From Psychrobacter sp. (GTDB taxonomy: Bacteria; Pseudomonadota; Gammaproteobacteria; Pseudomonadales; Moraxellaceae), in the NCBI GenBank assembly GCA_029256865.1, contig JARIEH010000034.1, positions 1 to 9,738 on the forward strand: DNA of 9,738 nucleotides, written 5' to 3'. A program made the position numbers and the translations under genes. This document shows positions 6,507-9,738 of this stretch, in pieces. A model generated the notes under the pieces. It was given only the letters and a program-made list of their open reading frames with translations, did not search any database and was not told the DNA's origin. Numbering within the stretch: position 1 is the first letter of the stretch; each line of letters starts with the position of its first letter.

Positions 6507-7439
6507 ATGAATATGGCAACACAGGAAGGCAAGCTTTGGATGAATGGCACAATGATCGAGCAGCCTGATGCCAAAGTGCATGTACTGACGCATAGCCTGC
6601 ATTACGGTATGGCAGTATTTGAAGGAGTGCGTGCATATCAAACTGCTGACAACCGTACTGCAATTTTCCGTCTGAAAGAACATACTGAGCGCCTGTTAGG
6701 ATCTGCAAAGATTTTTCAGATGAACGTGCCTTTTGATGCGGCCACGCTTGAGCAAGCACATAAAGATGTGGTCAAGCAAAACAATTTGGCTGAAGCTTAT
6801 ATTCGTCCCTTGATTTGGGTCGGTGCAGAAAAACTGGGCTTATCTTCACGTGACAATAGTATCAATGCGATGGTTGCTGCATGGCACTGGGGTGCCTATC
6901 TTGGTGACGATGGTATCAAAAACGGTATCCGTGTGAAGACATCCTCATTCACGCACCACATGACAAACGTGACTATGTGTAAGGCAAAAGCATCAAGCAA
7001 CTATCCTGTCTCTATCATGGCCAATCAAGAAGTCACCCGTAACGGTTACGATGAAGCGATTTTGATGGATCCACAAGGGTATGTCTGCCAAGGTGCTGGC
7101 GAGAACTTATTCTTAGTCAAAGACGGCGTACTACATACGCCAGATTTAGGCGGTGGTGCGCTTGATGGTATTACTCGTCGTACGATCATTCAGTTTGCTG
7201 ATGATTTAGGTATCAAAGTCGTTGAGCGCCGTATCACTCGTGACGAGTTCTACCTTGCCGATGAAATCTTTATGACCGGTACGGCTGCGGAAGTGACGCC
7301 CATTCGCGAATACGATGACCGCGTTATCGGTAATGGCGGTCGTGGTCCGTTGACTGAGAAGCTACAGACATTATATTTTGACGTAGTGCATGGTCGCAAT
7401 GAGCAATATATGGATTGGTTAAGCTTTATTGATGAATAA
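6507..7439 (+). CDS. ilvE: Branched-chain-amino-acid aminotransferase IlvE
   Basis: Fold-type IV PLP aminotransferase that catalyses the reversible last step of valine, leucine and isoleucine synthesis (2-oxo acid plus glutamate to amino acid plus 2-oxoglutarate). At 310 residues it matches E. coli IlvE. In order: the substrate-binding region LHYGMAVFEGVRAY (31-44), the PLP-binding lysine in KASSNYPVS (Lys161, equivalent to Lys159 of E. coli), the cofactor-contacting glutamate in QGAGENLF (Glu199), ALDGITRR (218-225) and the phosphate-pocket loop GTAAEVTP (258-265). The C-terminal GRGPLTEKLQ block is also typical. The ATG at 6507 has AAGGA 7 bases upstream, better placed than for the ATG two codons later. 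It lies downstream of glnE, an arrangement known in Acinetobacter and Pseudomonas relatives, and is closed by a strong terminator. Confidence 0.97.
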   Translation: MNMATQEGKLWMNGTMIEQPDAKVHVLTHSLHYGMAVFEGVRAYQTADNRTAIFRLKEHTERLLGSAKIFQMNVPFDAATLEQAHKDVVKQNNLAEAYIRPLIWVGAEKLGLSSRDNSINAMVAAWHWGAYLGDDGIKNGIRVKTSSFTHHMTNVTMCKAKASSNYPVSIMANQEVTRNGYDEAILMDPQGYVCQGAGENLFLVKDGVLHTPDLGGGALDGITRRTIIQFADDLGIKVVERRITRDEFYLADEIFMTGTAAEVTPIREYDDRVIGNGGRGPLTEKLQTLYFDVVHGRNEQYMDWLSFIDE

Positions 7440-7465
7440 AATATATCAATAATAGAATTAAAGCG

Positions 7466-7499
7466 AAAGCCAATATTTAGATAAATATTGGCTTTTTTT
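7466..7499 (+). terminator. Rho-independent terminator of ilvE, possibly bidirectional
   Basis: AAAGCCAATATTT (7466-7478) pairs perfectly with AAATATTGGCTTT (7483-7495) around the loop AGAT, giving a 13-bp stem (an 11-bp core before the U tract) followed by seven T in all (7493-7499). It begins 27 bp after the ilvE stop. On the minus strand the stem is followed by TTTCGCTTTAATT, so it may also end, less efficiently, the glycosyltransferase transcript that stops at 7562. Confidence 0.92.
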
Positions 7500-7561
7500 A
7501 TTGGATACTTGTTTTTAATACGTGTAGGTTTATACGTTTATATAAATTCTTATTTAAGAGA

Positions 7562-8716
7562 TTATTTATTTCCTAACTCTTCATCAATAATGTTATGAAT
7601 ACTATTAATAAAGTCATTGATATTATGATTTTCTTTAATGTATTCAATAGCGGCATGTCTTAAAGGTTTAAACTGAGCTTCATTTTCCATAATGTTTTTA
7701 ATGGCGTCAACATATAAATCTACTTTATCAAATCCATCCCCTAAAACTTCTCCAACATGGATACCAAATTTAGAGGTTAGGTTTTCTGGATTTCTGTTAC
7801 TAACTAATAAGGTACCAAATGATAAAGCTTCTAAAAAAGATATAGGTAATGCTTCATGTATTGATGTATTAACAAGTATTTTAGCATTCTTAAGATAGTG
7901 ATCTTTTTCATTACCATCAACATGTCCAGAAAAATGAATATTTTTGACATCATAGTATTTCTCCATAATCTCGTTATTTTCAGTTTTCTCTCTGAATGTT
8001 TGACCTAGAATATAAAACTCATACTGAGGTAAGCTCTTAGCAATTTCACAAAATAACCAGCCCCTTTTAACTGATTCCACTCTCCCCAAAAAGATTATCA
8101 TATTGTCTTTTTGATAGGTATTTACATCAAAGCTATCATCTATTTTAATAGGGTTTGGAACATAATCAATAGCGACATTATCATTTAAACGATACAAGTC
8201 TTTTGCTTTTTGATTCAAAAAATATCCTTGTGATATAAATCTGACTCTGTCATTGTTGTGCCAGTTATTAACAAGGTCATATATTTTTTGATCGTAATAG
8301 CATCTTTCTGGAAATATTTTAACGGTGTTAATTTCTTTCCATTCATAAAGTGGTCTTGGATCTTGAATCCATAATATTAATTTTTTAATTGCATCTAGAT
8401 CATTTTCTAAAACATAGCTATTAGTCAGTTCTATACTAAGATAGATGTCGTATTTCTTAATATTTAGCCATTGCTTTGCAAACCAAGTTTTTTTCGGGAG
8501 TCGATATACTTTTATACCATCTACTTCATATTTTTCTGAAATATATTTTTTTTTACCTTTTCCTAATAGAACATCCATATGAATTTTTTCATTTGGAATA
8601 TATTTTGATATATAACGTCTAGCTAAGAATCCATAGCCGCCATAAGCAGTATTTGCAGCACCAAAAAATTCATCAATAATCAAACCAACGCGTATTTTTT
8701 TATTTTTTTTCACCAT
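7562..8716 (-). CDS. GT4-type (GT-B fold) glycosyltransferase, probably LOS/LPS outer core
   Basis: Retaining glycosyltransferase of the group 1/GT4 type, expected to move a sugar from an activated nucleotide donor to a growing surface glycan at the cytoplasmic face of the inner membrane. Of 384 residues, the N-terminal acceptor half has the glycine-rich GGYGF loop (26-30). The C-terminal donor half has FLGRVESVKRG (209-219, with Arg212 and Lys217 at the usual donor-phosphate positions), YILGQ, NIHFSGHV and the E-x7-E motif EALPISFLE (Glu288 and Glu296). There is no signal peptide or membrane segment. Donor and acceptor cannot be deduced. AGGA lies only 4 bases before the ATG at 8716, so the GTG at codon 2 (spacing 7) is an equally plausible start. 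It follows the DxD transferase by 32 bp in the same operon. Its base composition is much more AT-rich than ilvE and glnE, suggesting an exchangeable accessory locus. Confidence 0.88.
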   Translation of the reverse strand: MVKKNKKIRVGLIIDEFFGAANTAYGGYGFLARRYISKYIPNEKIHMDVLLGKGKKKYISEKYEVDGIKVYRLPKKTWFAKQWLNIKKYDIYLSIELTNSYVLENDLDAIKKLILWIQDPRPLYEWKEINTVKIFPERCYYDQKIYDLVNNWHNNDRVRFISQGYFLNQKAKDLYRLNDNVAIDYVPNPIKIDDSFDVNTYQKDNMIIFLGRVESVKRGWLFCEIAKSLPQYEFYILGQTFREKTENNEIMEKYYDVKNIHFSGHVDGNEKDHYLKNAKILVNTSIHEALPISFLEALSFGTLLVSNRNPENLTSKFGIHVGEVLGDGFDKVDLYVDAIKNIMENEAQFKPLRHAAIEYIKENHNINDFINSIHNIIDEELGNK

Positions 8717-8748
8717 AACATCCTATAGTTTAATTTCATGATAAGTAG

Positions 8749-9534
8749 CTATATTTTATTCACTAACATTTTAGATAAAATAGAATCAGAATCTAATTGC
8801 GAGATATCAACCTTTTTTAGCATTTCATTGTATAAATGTACACATAATGTTCTCGTTGAGATTATATCTTCTATCTTTAAATTTGGGTCTGTTAAGTAAC
8901 TTACACAGTTGAAATGTACAGGATAGAAAATATCTATAGGTTCTATATTAGAGGATAGATTAAGTTTTTTTACATAAAAACTAATGGCTTCTGGTCCAAT
9001 GACCCCCCAAGGCATATCAACTAATGTTTTAGCCAATCCAAAAAATTTCTTCCTTTTTAATTTAGATTTTCTATCTCTAGAATACCAAGGTGGAATAAAG
9101 TTAGGATCATTGGCAGCCTTTAATAACCTTTCTAGGAGCTCGCTATTGTTTGGTAGAGCCAAAACAGCGCCATTGACCCTTCCGTCTTCTTCATAGCCTA
9201 ATAAGTAGCCAGAACTAGGTATAATCAATGGTTTTAAACAGTAAACATCACAGTCTACATATATACCATCTACTATTTTTAATAGCTCATATCTAAATAA
9301 ATCAGAAAATAAAGCATAGCTTCCAGTTTTCTTATGCTTAAAAATACTGCTCTTTGGAATAATTTGATTCGCATCACGTATTGTAATACCTTTTGGTAGG
9401 TCTTCTATCTCCCCATAGGTGTGTAAATGGACAGTATGTCCTCTCATTACGAAAGAGTAAAGGCAGCTTCTTGATATAGCACCTAATTTATCACCAATCC
9501 ATAAAGCATGAATGACAGGCAAACATTCAGTCAT
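8749..9534 (-). CDS. DxD sugar transferase (Gly_transf_sug / GT32-like), probably LOS/LPS outer core
   Basis: Probable GT-A-fold transferase of the family sharing the DXD sugar-binding domain with alpha-1,4-galactosyl/GlcNAc transferases and bacterial capsule or core enzymes. The 261 residues show the family order: VIHALWIGDKLG (7-18), SFVMRGHTVHLHTYG, DANQIIP (54-60), GSYALFSDLFRYELL (71-85), the metal/nucleotide-binding D-x-D as YVDCDVYCLKPL (Asp94 and Asp96), then GVIGPEAIS (177-185) and the C-terminal VHLYNEML (232-239). There is no membrane segment. Sugar and acceptor are unknown. The start is ATG at 9534: TAGGAGA at 9541-9547 lies 6 bases upstream, while the in-frame ATG at 9555 is on the far side of that site and would add only MFFRRKL. 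It is AT-rich like its downstream neighbour and lies 78 bp after the partial gene at the right edge. Confidence 0.85.
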   Translation of the reverse strand: MTECLPVIHALWIGDKLGAISRSCLYSFVMRGHTVHLHTYGEIEDLPKGITIRDANQIIPKSSIFKHKKTGSYALFSDLFRYELLKIVDGIYVDCDVYCLKPLIIPSSGYLLGYEEDGRVNGAVLALPNNSELLERLLKAANDPNFIPPWYSRDRKSKLKRKKFFGLAKTLVDMPWGVIGPEAISFYVKKLNLSSNIEPIDIFYPVHFNCVSYLTDPNLKIEDIISTRTLCVHLYNEMLKKVDISQLDSDSILSKMLVNKI

Positions 9535-9540
9535 TAACTT

Positions 9541-9547
9541 TCTCCTA
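9541..9547 (-). promoter_or_regulatory. Strong ribosome binding site fixing the start of the DxD transferase
   Basis: On the minus strand TAGGAGA is followed by 6 bases and ATG (9534). This is the best Shine-Dalgarno in the window. It excludes the earlier in-frame ATG at 9555, which precedes it. Confidence 0.8.
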
Positions 9548-9612
9548 AAAAACATAATTTGATTATCTGGTTATTTATTAGCTTGGCTTAAAAATTTAGA
9601 ATCTACCTCAGC

Positions 9613-9738
9613 TCACTTCATACACTCCGACCATCTTACCAATCTAACCTCATTTTTTACTAATAAATCTTCAAACTGATAACTCATTAGCCACTCAAAC
9701 TCACGCTCACGAGCTTGCTTGATATCATCCTGCCAGCT
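9613..9738 (-). CDS. C-terminal end of an unrecognised protein, cut by the window edge
   Basis: On the minus strand one frame stays open from the right edge for 41 codons to a TGA at 9613-9615; the other two minus frames hit stops sooner. The product tail is charged and tryptophan-containing: it begins SWQDDIKQARERE, continues through FEWLMSYQFEDLL and ends VRLVRWSECMK. I do not recognise the family. Same strand and close spacing (78 bp) to the DxD transferase suggest another gene of the same surface-glycan operon, for example a further glycosyltransferase, but nothing in these 41 residues shows that. Its bases look less AT-rich than the two transferases. The frame is short, so its reality is probable rather than certain. 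Confidence 0.6.
   Translation of the reverse strand, partial: SWQDDIKQAREREFEWLMSYQFEDLLVKNEVRLVRWSECMK

Noticed and set aside
9535..9555. N-terminal extension MFFRRKL on the DxD transferase
   Set aside because: The strong Shine-Dalgarno TAGGAGA lies downstream of this ATG and points to the ATG at 9534.

Overview
The window reads as chromosomal DNA from a gammaproteobacterium of the Moraxellaceae, most likely Psychrobacter. This is an inference from the gene order (glnE then ilvE then surface-sugar glycosyltransferases), from the moderate GC of the housekeeping genes and from the protein style. No rRNA or marker gene in the window settles it. There are ten coding regions, one cut by each edge, and no sign of IS elements, CRISPR arrays, tRNA genes or prophage.

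Left part (1-2029): the 3' part of trmL (plus strand) faces a minus-strand operon tusD-tusC-tusB-tusE across a 26-bp gap. Both act on the tRNA wobble position: TrmL methylates the ribose of nucleotide 34, and the Tus relay delivers sulfur for 2-thiolation of U34. TusD has its usual catalytic cysteine and also an extra polar segment.

Middle (2101-7439): a minus-strand, GTG-started NADP-dependent medium-chain reductase of the CurA/leukotriene-B4-dehydrogenase type is divergent from glnE, the bifunctional glutamine synthetase adenylyltransferase/removase, which keeps both of its D-x-D active sites. A good candidate sigma70 promoter lies in front of glnE. Next is ilvE, the branched-chain aminotransferase, with its own extended -10 promoter, a leader of about 97 nt and a small hairpin directly before its ribosome binding site. 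A near-perfect intrinsic terminator closes ilvE.

Right part (7562-9738): base composition drops sharply (20-37% GC in four hand-counted 60-base lines, against about 50% in one glnE line) and genes run on the minus strand towards ilvE. There is a GT-B/GT4-type glycosyltransferase, a DxD-type sugar transferase whose true start is at 9534, and the last 41 codons of an unrecognised gene. In Acinetobacter the strain-variable lipooligosaccharide outer-core (OC) locus begins immediately beside ilvE, so this is probably the Psychrobacter counterpart, with the window cutting off most of it. This is the most interesting part of the window. I saw no clearly unprecedented system.
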